64,000 nucleotides of DNA, from assembly GCA_013399875.1 (NCBI GenBank), contig VXAZ01009497.1:62001-126000 (forward strand). The letters are read 5' to 3'. Both the position numbers and the translations under genes were made by a program. The DNA is from Gymnorhina tibicen. Lineage: Eukaryota > Chordata > Aves > Passeriformes > Artamidae. Under the pieces are notes generated by a model. The model was not told where the DNA came from. It saw only the letters and a list, made by a program, of their open reading frames with translations, and did no database searches. Positions within the stretch are counted from its first letter, which is position 1. Every line of letters begins with the position of its first letter. Shown in pieces: positions 11,146-21,815 of this stretch.

Positions 11146-11632
11146 TTGCAGGGAAGTGCTGGTGGCTGCCAGTCCTGGAGAGCTCCCACAGCACCAACCT
11201 GGAGGTCCCTGAGGCTGAACCTCTCCACATCCCACGGAACAAATTTGGCTTTGTGAACACCTTTTTTTTGGCCTGTAATTCCCATCCGTGTTTTTGAAGC
11301 TGTTACTCAGTTTAAAAAGGAAGAAATCTGTTTTCCCAGCTGGAAGGAAACCTGCTCCATGAATTACTGACCCAGGCCCCGCTCCCAGGACAGGGGATAG
11401 GCACTATATTTAATTTCTTATTAAATCCCTTTTTTCCTCTTTATTCTCCCTGTTTTCTAGCACTGCCCTCATGTTGATTTTTCCTCTTGCCATCCGTAGT
11501 TCCACTGGATTTCTGTCTCTCCCTCCTGCTGGAGTTTTTTCCCTTCCCATTGGCTCTCTCCAGCAGAAATCTGGCCAACATCCCCACTTCCAGCAGGGCA
11601 GGAGAAGCTTTCCTCCCTCTGCTCCCCCTGAA
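11146..11632. other. Unique sequence, no gene seen
   Basis: A T-rich stretch at about 11400-11460 precedes a pyrimidine-rich segment. No gene or repeat recognised. Confidence 0.5.
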
Positions 11633-11865
11633 ATCATGGAATATCCTGAGCTGGAAGCGATCCAAAAGGATTTTCCAAATCCAGCCCCTGGCCCTGCCCA
11701 GACCCCCAGCAACCCCAGCCTGGGCATCCCTGGCAGCGGTGCCCAAAGGCTCCTGGAGCTCTGGCAGCCTCGGGGCCGTGCCCATTCCCTGGGGAGCCTG
11801 GGCAGTGCCCAGCACCCTCTGGGGGAAGAACCTTTTCCCTAAAATCCAACCTAAATTCCCTTTGG
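11633..11865 (-). mobile_element. CR1 3' fragment, D type
   Basis: It starts with the antisense 3' end AATCATGGAATATCCTGAGC and contains GGCAGCCTCGGGGCCGTGCC and CTGGGCAGTGCCCAGCACCC. The same blocks appear on the plus strand at 43.8 kb and on the minus strand at 36.0 kb, which defines the D type. The 5' edge near 11865 is approximate. Confidence 0.85.
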
Positions 11866-12504
11866 AACCTCCCTGATGGGACACGCTCCCCATGGACGCT
11901 GGACACGGAGGACAGGACACGTCTCCATCCCTCGGGATAACAGGGAAAGCAGGAGGGCACCTCGGGGTGGGCACAGGAGGATTTTTTGCACCTCAGGGTG
12001 CCAAGGGTGGCTGGGAGAGGGGACTCGGGACACCAGGGAGCCAAACCCTGATCCTGCCACAGCGGTCACAGCATTCCCAACCGCAGCTCCCTCATTTCCC
12101 GGTGGGAAGGCAGCAGGATCTCTGCCCAGCCCTCTCCTGACACCGTGCCAGGCGGGCTGTGCCCGGCACAGCTTCCCGGGAAAGCCGTGGTGCGGCAGCT
12201 CCGGCACCTCGGAGCTGGGTCAGGCTCCTCCAGCAGCGGCAACATCTGCACGTGGAAAAATCCTGCAGCTTCCCGTGGCGGCTGTTGTTTTCCAGACGCC
12301 CAGATTCCCGTTTTTGGCACCTCGGGAGGAGTTTGGTTGGGGTTTATCCGTGCCACAGCCAGAGCCGCCACCTGCCAAGAGTTTTTGTACCATGAATGTC
12401 CCCATCACGAGGGAAGAGGAGGAGGAGCAGAGCTTTGGGTTGTGGCAGAGAGCGGGAAAAGGGCGTGGAGAAAAAGAATTCCCTCCCAGCCCCCATTTCT
12501 TTCA
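11866..12504. other. GC-rich unique sequence
   Basis: GC-rich DNA with moderate CpG. The plus-strand frames at 11876-12556 and 12145-12513 overlap each other and have no recognised motif, so neither is called as a gene. Confidence 0.45.
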
Positions 12505-12555
12505 GTTTTTTAATCCCTTCCTTCATTCCCAAACATTTTTTATCCCCTTCAAATG
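12505..12555 (+). repeat. 50-bp direct repeat, copy 1
   Basis: GTTTTTTAATCCCTTCCTTC through CATTCCCAAACATTTTTTAT to CCCCTTCAAATG is repeated in the same orientation at 13737-13786, with some substitutions. The element is not part of a CR1. An A-type CR1 lies between the copies. Confidence 0.75.
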
Positions 12556-12720
12556 ATCTTACCTGCCCAGAAGTTGAAGTGTTGAGGTCTGTGGGTGATC
12601 CCAAAACATCTTCCATGGGAAAAGCCTGCAGGGGAGGCTTTTCAGGTGAGGGACACCAGAACCCTTCACCTCCCAGCCTTCAGAAACTGAACTTGCATGG
12701 AATGATCTTTTTTTCTGGAA

Positions 12721-12765
12721 AGGCTGGGAATATCTGACAGGCTGGGAATATCTGACAGGCTGGGA
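12721..12765 (+). repeat. Tandem 18-bp repeat at a CR1 edge
   Basis: AGGCTGGGAATATCTGAC occurs twice in a row (12721-12738, 12739-12756), then AGGCTGGGA begins a third copy that is the start of the CR1 sequence. The CR1 segment AGGCTGGGAGAGCTGGGG probably seeded the duplication. Confidence 0.85.
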
Positions 12766-13143
12766 GAGCTGGGGGTGTTCACCTGGAGAAGGGAAGGATC
12801 CCGGGAGACCTCAGAGCCCCTTCCAGTGCTTAAAGGGGTCATAAAAAGAAGGAAGAGGGACTTTTTTTACGGGTGGAAAGGGGCAGGATGAGGGGGAATG
12901 GTTTTAAATTGAAAGAGGGCAGGGGTAGATGGGATATTGGGAAGGAATTGTTACCTGGAAGGGGGGGGAGACTCTGGCACAGGGTGCCCAGAGCAGCTGT
13001 GGCTGCCCCTGGATCCCTGGCAGTGCCCAAGGCCAGGTGGGAGCAGCCTGGGACAGTGGGAGGTGTCCCTGCCCATGGCAGGGGTGGCACTGGATGAGCT
13101 TTGAGGTCCCTCCCAGCCCAAACCATCCCATAATTCCATGATC
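12755..13143 (+). mobile_element. CR1 3' fragment, A type
   Basis: It runs from the ORF2 C-terminal part (TTCACCTGGAGAAGGGAAGG, GACCTCAGAGCCCCTTCCAG) to GATGAGCTTTGAGGTCCC and the tail ATTCCATGAT. The segment GGGCTTGGAGCAGCCTGGGA has lost its first part (GCTGGACACTGG) compared with other A copies. Confidence 0.92.
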
Positions 13144-13736
13144 TCTGTGCTTGCCAAAGCCATTTTTAATCCCTAAGTCCATTTCCATTGACCAGCCCCT
13201 GGCTGATAATGGCACACGTCCCAAAAGTGACCTAGAGATGAAAAATCATCCCCAGATCTCCCAAACCACTTTCTCCAAATAAACAAATGAGCTCAGAACT
13301 TTCAAAAAGAAGATTTTTGGCAATTTTTAGGTTGCCCACTGCTGATTTAGAAAATTCCTGCTCCTCTCTCAGGCATTTTGACCCTCAGCCCCCTCAGTTT
13401 TTAGGCACGGGGAGTCCAGCGAGGCTTCAATGATTTCATTTTCTGGAGGTTAGAAAGGTTCTTGTAAATGACTGCTCCAAATAACTGGAAAGCCAGTTAA
13501 AACAACTGGATAACAGATGGCAAAGGAAAGTGCTTTCCTGTAAAGTGTTGCAGAGGAGCAGCTCATTTACAAGAAGCAATTACACAAACATCCCCGAGCA
13601 TCCAAGATCCCATAAAAGGCTCGCTGAGGTGCAAGCCCATTTCCAAGGGAGGATTTTTTTGTGCTGGAGCAAAAATCAGGGGTTTTGTTTAAATTTTTCC
13701 CCCCTTCTTTTTTATTTTTTTTTTTTTTTTTTTAAA
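13144..13736. other. Unique AT-richer sequence
   Basis: No repeat until a T run at about 13718-13734. The part 13435-13530 (with AACTGGAAAGCCAGTTAAAA, an inverted AACTGG/CCAGTT pair) has the look of non-coding regulatory DNA, but that cannot be tested here. Confidence 0.4.
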
Positions 13737-13786
13737 GCTTTTTAATCCCCCCCTTCATTCCCAAACGTTTCTTATCCCGCTCAAGG
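13737..13786 (+). repeat. 50-bp direct repeat, copy 2
   Basis: CTTTTTAATCCCCCCCTTCA through TTCCCAAACGTTTCTTATCC repeats the 12505-12555 segment about 1.23 kb downstream in the same orientation. It directly follows the T run, so low-complexity sequence may have helped create it. Confidence 0.75.
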
Positions 13787-14774
13787 AATGGAACCGCGCA
13801 GAGAAGCAATTTTTCCAACGCGGTTTTTTTCACCAGTAAAAAAAGGATGTATTTCCTTTTAATTCTTCGTTCCTTTAATTCCTCTTTCCTCTGGGGTTAA
13901 GGATCACTCCAAGACCGAGCACGACAACTCCTGTCTCGTGGACAATAAATAGTTTTAGCAAATTAAACCGCTGGAGTAACAACTCGTTTTTCTTCGGGAT
14001 CGTGACAGAAGCCAGGAGCTGCCTCGTGCTGACATTTAGGAAACTAAACTTAGATCTGGCTTTACCTTTCCAAGCCCTTTTCATCCCCCATCTAATCCGG
14101 TTTGTATGGATAATGGGAACATGACTTCCCTGCAGGATCTTGACACGGTGATGAGTCAATAAGACCAAAGCCTTTGGATGTGTGCAGACCAAAGGGCCGG
14201 GAGAAAATCATTCCTCAAGCTGGAAAAGGCTGAGGATGGAGATTGAGCAGCCCCTGCTCCTCGGGAGGGGTTTAAAATCCGGAGGTTTTGCTGGAATTTT
14301 TTGTAGGGATAGGCTGAGCAAAGCCTGCAGGAAGATCTGCTCCCAGAATTTCATCTTCATTAGGCACCTGACACATCAAAGCCACAATTTCCCTGCTACT
14401 TAACGGGCGGCTGATGGGATCCTAATAACGCGCCGGGATTGAGCATCCATCATTTCCTCGGAGAGGGGAGGGAGGAAGGAATGACCTCATCTTAATTAAG
14501 GGGTCTTCACCAAGCCACTACTCCTGCACACTCCAGATGTTGGGTTTGTGCCCCGCCGCCACCACTCGGCCTCCTCGTTAAACCTCCGGTTAATTGAGAG
14601 CCAGGCGTTTCATCCAGAGAATTGCAGGGTGAGAGGAAATAACGGGATACGGACGAGGATCAGGAACAGAAGTATTAACTGGGGAGGATTTTTTTTTAAA
14701 GATGGGAAGGAGTTGTGGCTCCCAGGAAGCTCAGCAACGCCTCTGGATTCTGGGATTGCTGAGGGCGGTGTGAG
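13787..14774. other. Unique sequence, possible regulatory DNA
   Basis: No transposon or exon recognised. The stretch 14350-14500 is rich in homeodomain-like and TAAT-type cores (GCTACTTAACGG, CTAATAACG, CATCCATCATTTCC, CTTAATTAAGG). It may be conserved non-coding DNA, but there is no comparison to support it. Confidence 0.3.
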
Positions 14775-14857
14775 AGTTGGGGACATGATTTAGGGGTGGT
14801 GCTGGTGGTGGCGCTGGATGATCCTGAAGGGCTCTTCTAACCTTGACGTTTCTGGGA
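14775..14857 (+). mobile_element. CR1 3'-terminal fragment, B type, diverged
   Basis: GGTGGTGCTGGTGGTGGCGC, then TGGATGATCCTGAAGGGCTC and TTCTAACCTTGA, match the B-type 3' end. Only about 80 bp is present. Confidence 0.75.
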
Positions 14858-15115
14858 GGAGTTTCCATCACAGCATCCCAGGAACTCTGCAGACACCCCC
14901 ATTCCAGGTTTTCTCTGCTGCAGGGGGTTTGTAGATGGCTGCACTTGATGTCCTGGTTCCAAACTGGACTCACTGGGCAGCAGAGAAGGGGAAATGCTCT
15001 GGACAGTGACTGGGAGAGTGGATTGTCACCTCTCCATGGGGATAAGGGACAAGTGTCCGCCTCCACCAGCAGCACAAACTCTTCTCATGGAGATTTCCAG
15101 CTCAGCCCCAAGGGG

Positions 15116-15525
15116 TGCATTCCAGAGAGTCATGGAATCATCAGGGTGGGAAGAGCCCTTCAGGGTCACCCAGTGCCACCCCAGCAGCACCAGCATCGCC
15201 CCAAACCCTGTCCCCAAGGGCCACACCCAGACTGCTCCTGAACACTCCCACAGACAGGGACTGCACCACTCCCTGGGCAGCTCATTCCAAGGCCTCACCA
15301 CTCTGCCAGGGAAAAATTGTTCCCAATCTCCAATTTGAACCTCTTTTGGTGCAGTTTGAGGCCATTTCCTCTCCTCCTGTCAGGGACTTGTGCAGAGCCA
15401 CAAGGGCCCCCCTGAGCCTCCTTTTCTCCAGCCTGAGCCCCTTTCCCAGCTCCCTCAGCCGCTCCTGGGGCTCCAGCCCCTTCCCAGCTCCGTTCCCTGC
15501 CCTGGACACGCTCCAGCCCATTTGG
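15116..15525 (-). mobile_element. CR1 fragment joining a B-type 3' part to a C-type 5' part
   Basis: From 15116 to about 15378 the sequence follows the B type (GGGTGGGAAGAGCCCTTCAG, CAGCACCAGCATCGCCCCAA). From about 15381 it follows the C type (CAGGGACTTGTGCAGAGCCA, AAGGGCCCCCCTGAGCCTCC, CCGCTCCTGGGGCTCCAGCC). The switch lies at a CTCCTCCTGTCAGG motif, where both types carry similar CTCCTG words. It is either a recombinant or deleted copy, or a member of an intermediate subfamily. Confidence 0.85.
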
Positions 15526-15998
15526 ATGTGCCTGATCCATCACACAGGGACACAAGGAGGATGAGGAGGGGCTCTGCATCCCCCTGGCAGGGGGGACCCT
15601 GCTGGATGTGGTGCCATCCCATCATTTCTCCTGGGACTCCAGGCTCAGGGGAACAGAATGTGTCATCCCTGTCTCTCCTTGCTGCACACCAGGGCCAGTT
15701 CCCTGAGGCTCAGCTGTCCCCAGGAGTGTCCCCAGTGCCAAAGCTGTTCCCTCCTCACTTGGAAAAATGAGCTGTTCCCTCCTCGTTTGTCAAAACCCCT
15801 GGATTTTGTGGGAAGCGCTGCCGTTCCCAGGTGCCCGATGACAGCCTCTGGAATAATCCGCCTTTGATAGAGAGGGGTTTGTGTTTGGGATAAGAGCAGG
15901 GAGAGAGCCTGGCTACTGAGTAATCCAAAGCAGGGAACCAAATTTAGCACAGTTGTTCACAGCACAAGGATTTTTGGCAGGCTGCTCCTGCAGCGAGA
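15526..15998. other. Unique sequence, no gene seen
   Basis: GC-moderate DNA beyond the 5' end of the CR1 fragment. No gene or repeat recognised. Confidence 0.5.
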
Positions 15999-16147
15999 GC
16001 AGCTGTTCACATTTTCTCACCCACCTACACAGCCAGGACAGCCAGGATCGCTGCTTTTTTTTTTTTTTTTTCNGCAGCTGTTTCACATTTTCCCCCCCCC
16101 CACACAACCCGGACAGCCAGGATCCCCGCTTTTTTTTTTTTTTTTTC
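15999..16147 (+). repeat. Tandem duplication, 75-bp unit ending in a T run
   Basis: GCAGCTGTTCACATTTTCTC with ACAGCCAGGACAGCCAGGAT and a run of about 17 T at 15999-16073 is repeated from 16074 as GCAGCTGTTTCACATTTTCC, then a C run, ACAACCCGGACAGCCAGGAT and another T run. The single N at 16073 is exactly at the unit boundary, after the first T run. The duplication may be real, with the N marking uncertain T length. Confidence 0.9.
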
Positions 16148-17435
16148 CTAAATAGAATGAATTGTATCCATCAGTGAAAGGAGTTTTGCTGGAATCTGCT
16201 GCCTTCAGCAGCCGGGATTTGATAGGAAGCCCCTCTTAAAGGAGCACGAGGCAGTCAGGAGCGGGTTTTGAACCGGCGAAGAGTTTTCCAGCCTTTACTT
16301 CCACAAACAAAGTTTCAAGCAATTCTTTAAAGTGGAGCTTTTCAAGGAAGTCTTTGTGCTTCGGTTGTTTGGAAATTTGGTCTGGGAGTTGCTTCACTGA
16401 TCCCCTCCCTTCTCCCAACCTGATGTCCCAGAGGAGCAGACGCCGAGGAATTAAAGCGTTGCCCAAAAACTGGCTGCTCCTCACCCAGGAGTGGGAAAAA
16501 GGCTTCGAACTCAGCATCTCCTTCCTTCTTTCCCTTCAGGCCAGTAGCTGGTCTGGAATAGGGCCACAGTTTTGGGAAGCGGTGGAGTTCTCTGTCTCCC
16601 TTTGGCCTCCTCAGAGCTCCTGCATCGTCCAAAGTGTTCCCCAAATGTTCTGGGGGGGAAAGTCTGAGGGCAGGGATGAAATCACGTCCTCCGCGGGGAT
16701 GTTCTGATTTCCCAAGTATGTCTGTGAAGCAGCACAATAATTTTCCAGACTCGAGCATTTCCCTTCAAAGAGATTTCGGACCGGTGGCCAAGACATCAGG
16801 GAAAGCATTCCCGGACTGCTCCAGCATCCAAAGGCAGCTCTGGCACAGAGGGATTGTCTCACCTGCTGCCCCAGACACACAGGTCATCCCACTGCCTTTT
16901 GCTTCCACTTCCACGCTCTCTAAAACCTGGAATTAGGACAGCCGGGCTTGGAATTCACTCTCTTTTAGCCCACATCCCATGGAACATGGCAGGGACACCA
17001 GGAAAACTGGAGTTCTAAGTGTTTTGCACTTTTTGAGGTAAAGGATTACCCTGCTCCATACGAAAGCTTCACACAGAGTTCCTTGGGATAATCAGGAGCA
17101 CGGGTTGCCTTCTTCCTGATGTTTGCCCAGGAATTCCTTTATTTCCTAAACACTGGGCACAGGAATGGTCAAATCCCTCATAGACTTTATTTCCAGAGTG
17201 AGCCCTGACCTGACTTGTTGGAGATCATCCAGGAAGGAACCTGCTCGTGCATGGGGAGCAAAATTGGAGCCACCACCATCCAAATCCAGCAGGAGAAGGA
17301 GGTTTTGTAGGACAGGAGCTGCTCCCTGTGCAATTCCCGCCTTGCATTTTGCAGGCTGACATTCCTGACTTGAATGAGGAACAGGGAGAACCAGGGCTGT
17401 CAGAATTGGTGCACATATTAAAGCCTAAATTAAAG
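16148..17435. other. Unique sequence, no gene seen
   Basis: About 1.3 kb without a repeat I recognise. The short frames on both strands at 16.2-16.9 kb overlap each other and show no motif. Confidence 0.5.
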
Positions 17436-17762
17436 CTCGGGGGGGACCTCACTGCTCCCCACAACTCCTGCCAGGAGGGGCAGTGAGGGGGGGTCGGGCT
17501 CTGCTGCCGTGTCCCAAGGGAAAGGAGGAGAGGAAATGGCCTCAAACTGCACCAGGGGAGGGGCAGGGGGAGATTGGGAAAGAAAATTTCCCTGGCAGAG
17601 TGGTGAGGCCTTGGAATGAGCTGCCCAGGGAGGTGGTGGAGTCCCTGTCTGTGGGAGTGTCCAGGAGCAGTCTGGGTGTGGCCCTTGGGGACAGGGTTTG
17701 GGGCGATGCTGGTGCTGGATGACCGTGAAAGTCTCTTCCCACCTTGGTGATTCCATGATCCT
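17436..17762 (+). mobile_element. CR1 3' fragment, B type
   Basis: It runs from GGGGGGGACCTCACTGCTCC through GGCCTTGGAATGAGCTGCCC to the 3' end CTTGGTGATTCCATGATCC, which keeps one CR1 tail unit. The GCTGCTGGGGTGGCACTGGG segment is shortened to GTGCTGGATG, as in the 5.2-kb copy. Confidence 0.92.
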
Positions 17763-18826
17763 TTGAAACCAGGGGCAGTGGGAATGAGCAGATTTTTACT
17801 GCACCACATTCAGTTGTCCACATCTAAACTTGGCTCCAGGCTGGAGCACAGCCAGTGCTGCTGAGCCCCATCCCCTCCCCAGCCTGAGCCTCTGGAATAT
17901 TGACCAGGATTTCTTTCCTTAGCTCTGGGTGTGGAGATACATTTCCACAAAACCTTCCTGTCATCCCCAGAACTCGGGGTGGGAGTTTTCCTGGCATGGG
18001 TTTGGTCCTGGTCCAAAGCTTGGACATGCTCAGCTCAACTCTTGACCCTCCCAATTTCAGGAGTGGAACATTCCCATGGATGTTGCAGTTGTCCAAGGAA
18101 AAGACACATTTTTCCAGCCCTGTCTTCCTTGGAGATGTTGCCAGTGCTAAGAACAAAGAGCTTTTGCTGATGGGTTTTTGTTTTTTTTTTTTTTTAAAGT
18201 GGGATTTGGTTTCTTCTACTTCCAAAAACTGCGGAGCCAAGTCCTGGTTTAGAACCACATCACCCTGCTCCTCTTTTATGTCAGTGTGGGAAGCATGGAC
18301 AAAAATGTCTTTATTTTACAACCCTGCCATGTTCTGACGGCCTTCCCACATCTTTGGGGTGTTGCTCATATTCCTCACTGGAAAAAGCAGCCGAGGAGCC
18401 ACCAGCTGAACTCAGAGCAGCAGCAGCTGATTCATGGTTCGAGCACTCACAGCTTCAGGGCTGCTCCTCAAAGCAGGGAAGGACGAAAAGCCAGCTCCAC
18501 AATCATCCTGCAACCCCCCAGGGGGGGGAAAAAAGGCACCTCGGGATGTGTTTCCTAACAAAACTCAGCTGACGTGGGATGGGAGGGCAGGGATGGCGTA
18601 ACTCCCCAAGCCCTGTTGGCCTTGGCCTGGGAGCGCTGAGGCAAAACATTCCTCAGCTGTCATCGCTTCCCGTCCCTGCCATGGAGGTGCTGCTGTTGCC
18701 ATCCACATCAGCCCCAAATGGGAAACATCCTCCCTTGCATTCCAAGGCACGAGTTTTCCAGGGTGCCCTTTCCTAAACCCTCGTGGGGCCTGAAGCCAGA
18801 GCCGGGTCCTGCGAAAGGCTGCAACT
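17763..18826. other. Unique sequence, no gene seen
   Basis: No repeat family recognised. A T run lies at about 18179-18195. The minus-strand frame 17824-18258 and plus-strand frame 17900-18337 lie on the same DNA and neither looks like protein. Confidence 0.5.
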
Positions 18827-18868
18827 CGTGGAATGGGTTGGGTCAGAAGGGACCTTAAAAATCATCAT
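18827..18868 (-). mobile_element. Short CR1 3'-terminal remnant, A type
   Basis: GTGGAATGGGTTGGGTCAGA and AGGGACCTTAAAAATCATC match the antisense A-type 3' terminus, but the similarity fades within about 40 bp. It is either a tiny insertion or an eroded one. Confidence 0.6.
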
Positions 18869-19544
18869 TTTCCCCTGTCACTCCCTGGATGTGACCCTCG
18901 GTGAGGCTGAGTCAAGCCAGGAAGAGATAAGCCTTGATTTCCGATGGAATGACTGGGATTTTGGAGAATTTTCCCCCTCCTTCTGTAGTCAGTCCTCTGG
19001 ATAAGAAGGATCTAATGCCATTCCTACCTGCAGCCTTCCAGGGCCAAGTCCCCAGCAGAGGGAATAAAGCTCCTGTGTCTGAGGGCAAAATTCCCTTTAC
19101 TTTGGGCTTGTCCCTATGGAATATGCTTCTCCCTCTTTTTTTTTTTCCTGACAAAAATCAGGAAGTGAGAGCACCCTTGGGCCTGTGAATTAGCGAAGAG
19201 CCAAAACTTGGGATTTTAAATCTCCCTGGAAGCTTTGTGCAGAAAACCCTTTTTCCTCCCGAGTTTCCCCCCAGCACCGGTACGGCTTTAAAAACGACGT
19301 TTTTTTTTGAAGCGAACAAAAAGGAGGAGAAGCAGCCCAGAATGACCGTGTCGGAGGATCTCAAACCAGATGTTTTCACCGGAAGGTCCTCACCGAACGC
19401 TTGAGAGAAGCAGCTCCTCTTCGAAAGCCTCTTAAAAAAACCGGAATCAATTCCAGCGTGCCTGTGCGAGGTAGCAGGGAGGGAGAGCTGCGGCTTTCTT
19501 CCCCGTGGAGGAATATTTTTTATTGTTGGAGGCTCCTTAAAGAA
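18869..19544. other. Unique sequence, no gene seen
   Basis: Mixed DNA with some CpG from 19250 to 19550. No gene or repeat recognised. Confidence 0.5.
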
Positions 19545-19770
19545 GGCCCGGGTCTGTCTGGCTGTTAATTGTGGCGTTGTCTAGACAGTGATGATATTAT
19601 TACCAAGCTATGCGCAGCTCCTCACTCTGTCACTGTTTCCAGAGCTGCCTACACAAATTGCTTCACTGTTGACATGTGCGAGAGCTCCCCAGATATTTAT
19701 TTTTCTCATTTAGAGGAGATACAGCGAGGCTTTGAAAACCATTATGCACTGAACCGTCGCTAATGTTGGA
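19545..19770. other. Candidate conserved non-coding element
   Basis: Low-repeat sequence with TTAATTGTGG, TCTAGACAGTGATGATATTA, CACAAATTGCTTCACTGTTG and CATTATGCACTG, free of CR1 and simple repeats. A 64-codon plus-strand frame (19569-19763) crosses it with balanced amino acid use, but has no known motif and no evident splice sites. The texture resembles developmental enhancers. That is an impression from composition, not a measured conservation. Confidence 0.3.
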
Positions 19771-20324
19771 AATGTCTTGTGGGTTCGAGCGGAGGGGGAA
19801 GGAAGGGAGGAAGGAAAGGCACCGTGGGCAGGGTTGGATGGGTTTGATCTGGGAGAAGAAGAAAAAAAAATAGAAATTGGGGGATTTGGGTGTGGAGGAC
19901 AATGGGATCTGCTCCAAATCTCGCTTGTTCCGTGGTTAAATTCACCGCGGGCTGTCCACGTCTGGGGAGGCGAGAAAAGAAAATGCAAAACACCTTCTGA
20001 GACCTTAAAAAAGGACTTTTGAGGGTGTGGTGGCCATTCGGGGTGGTTTTCAGAGGTGAAAAATGATGGAATTGCTGGAATCCTCCCATCAGGCAGAAAT
20101 GTGGCCCTGGGAAGGCCGAAGAGGAACGAGGGCACCTCACACAGGACCAAGAAATAATCCAGGCTCCCCACGGCAGGTCTGGGATCCCAAGTGCCTCCTC
20201 CCATCCCATCCTTGCCCACCACGTTCCAAAGCTCAGTTCAGATCCCAAGCTTTCCTGAGGCACCCTCTGGCACCCTGAAACAGGAATGAATGCCCTGAAA
20301 AACACAGCAGAGTCTGCAGGACTT
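19771..20324. other. Unique sequence, no gene seen
   Basis: A purine-rich stretch (GGAAGGGAGGAAGGAAAGG) lies near 19797-19820. The two overlapping minus-strand frames (19710-20222, 19760-20305) are proline/serine-rich and unconvincing. Confidence 0.5.
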
Positions 20325-20879
20325 GTGTCTGAAAGTGTATAGAGGTGTAATTCATATAATTTATGCAGCTTTGTCCCACAGGATTAAGGACATAAGGATT
20401 GATATTTATATAAATAAATAATTCATGATGATATTTAGAACAAAATACCTTAATCAGAGTTACTTACCACACAGCACAGGTAGATAAAACTACAGGTAGA
20501 GTTCACTATCTTGAAACAATTATATGGAAATTAGGAAAAACAATAATTAAGTAGAGATTGATGTTACTCACCCAGAGCATGGAAAGGGGGAAAATCTCAC
20601 TCAGCCTCGAGGAGTGACCTCAAAGGGTGTCCCCACTCCAGGGAGGAATCTCAACACACTCCCCATAAGAATCATGTTGGAAGACCCTCCAAATAAAAAG
20701 TGGGACTGGGTTTTTATGGGATGAAGTGTCAGTCAGATGTCCCAGCTGTGTCAGCTCAGCAGCTTTAGATAAGTTATCAGTACTTTCCCTTGCTGGATCC
20801 TTTATCAGGTGCTCTGTCTGTCTAACCCTTCCTTGTTCCAGTTTCTATCAGGAAGTTGAACTTTGGGATTGATGAGTCA
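20325..20879 (-). mobile_element. Possible endogenous retrovirus LTR remnant
   Basis: A block of about 555 bp stands apart from its surroundings, AT-rich at its low-coordinate end. On the minus strand it would begin TGACTCATCAATCCCAAAG, have a TATA-like CATAAAAA (20711-20718), then an ATTAAG poly(A)-like site (20449-20454) next to GGTATTTTGTTCTAA, and end in CAGACACA. The order and TG...CA ends suit an avian LTR. No target-site duplication is evident. The plus strand also offers a TATA-like AT stretch and AATAAA near 20691, so orientation is not certain. No viral coding sequence is next to it. Confidence 0.45.
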
Positions 20880-21195
20880 GGCTGGTTTCAGCTTGGGGTT
20901 GGTTTCCCACCCCAAAAGCAGCCGTTCACCACTGGCAGCTTTGAAATTTGAGGGGTGTTGGAATTGTTTTACCCCAGCTCCGGGCAGAGCATCTTCCCAC
21001 ACCTTTGAATCATCATTCCTGAGCACCCTCAACCTGGGGAAGGCTTGACAGGAGAAAATCTGCTCTCAGTCCACGGCAGCACCATCAGAAGCATCATCAC
21101 ATTCCCAAATCTCCGCTGCTTTGCTCCCTGGCGTGAAGGGAAGGGCTGGAGGCCTCAAACCTGATGCTCAAAGCCGCACCTGCAAATCCGAGTGC
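20880..21195. other. Unique sequence, no gene seen
   Basis: About 315 bp between the LTR-like block and a CR1. Nothing recognised. Confidence 0.5.
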
Positions 21196-21815
21196 ACAGA
21201 ATCACAGGATCACAGGATCGTGGAGTCACCAAGGTGGGAAGAAGCCCTCCAGGATCCCCCAGTGCCACCCCAGCAGCACCAGCATCGCCCCAAACCCTGT
21301 CCCCAAGGGCCACATCCAGACTGCTCCTGAACCCTCCCACAGACAGGGACTCCACCACCTCCCTGGGCAGCTCATTCCAAGGCCTCACCGCTCTGCCAGG
21401 GAAAAATTGTTCCCAATCTCCAACCTGCCCCTCCCCTGGTGCAGTTTGAGGCCATTTCCTCTCCTCCTTTCCCTTGGGACACGGCAGCAGAGCCCGACCC
21501 CCCCTCACTGCCCCTCCTGTCAGGAGTTGTGGGGAGCAGTGAGGTCCCCCCTGAGCCTCCTCTTCTCCCCCAAATCCCTCAGCCTCTCCTGCCAGGATGT
21601 GTTTTCCAGACCCTTTCCCATCTCCACTGCCCTTTGGACACGCTCCAGCCCCTCAAGGTCATTTTAAAGTGAGGGCCCCAACCAAACACAGGATTTGAGA
21701 TGCGACCTCAAGCGCCCACCACGGGGGACTGTCCCTGCCCTGCTCCTGCTGGCCACGCTATTCCTGATCCCAGCCAGGTGCCAGGGGCCTTCTTGGCCAC
21801 CTGGGCACAATTTGG
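21196..21815 (-). mobile_element. CR1 3' fragment, B type, about 620 bp
   Basis: The longest B copy. From the antisense 3' end (ATCACAGGATCACAGGATCG, a run of tail-like units) it continues through CAGCACCAGCATCGCCCCAA and GGACACGCTCCAGCCCCTCA. It then enters a deeper part of ORF2 with CTTCTTGGCCACCTGGGCAC, which is the antisense of the CR1 segment well upstream of the C-terminus. The last part is more diverged. Confidence 0.9.

Noticed and set aside
16250..16290. GGGTTTTGAACCGG as a tRNA T-arm
   Set aside because: No A-box, anticodon arm or acceptor stem could be placed around it.
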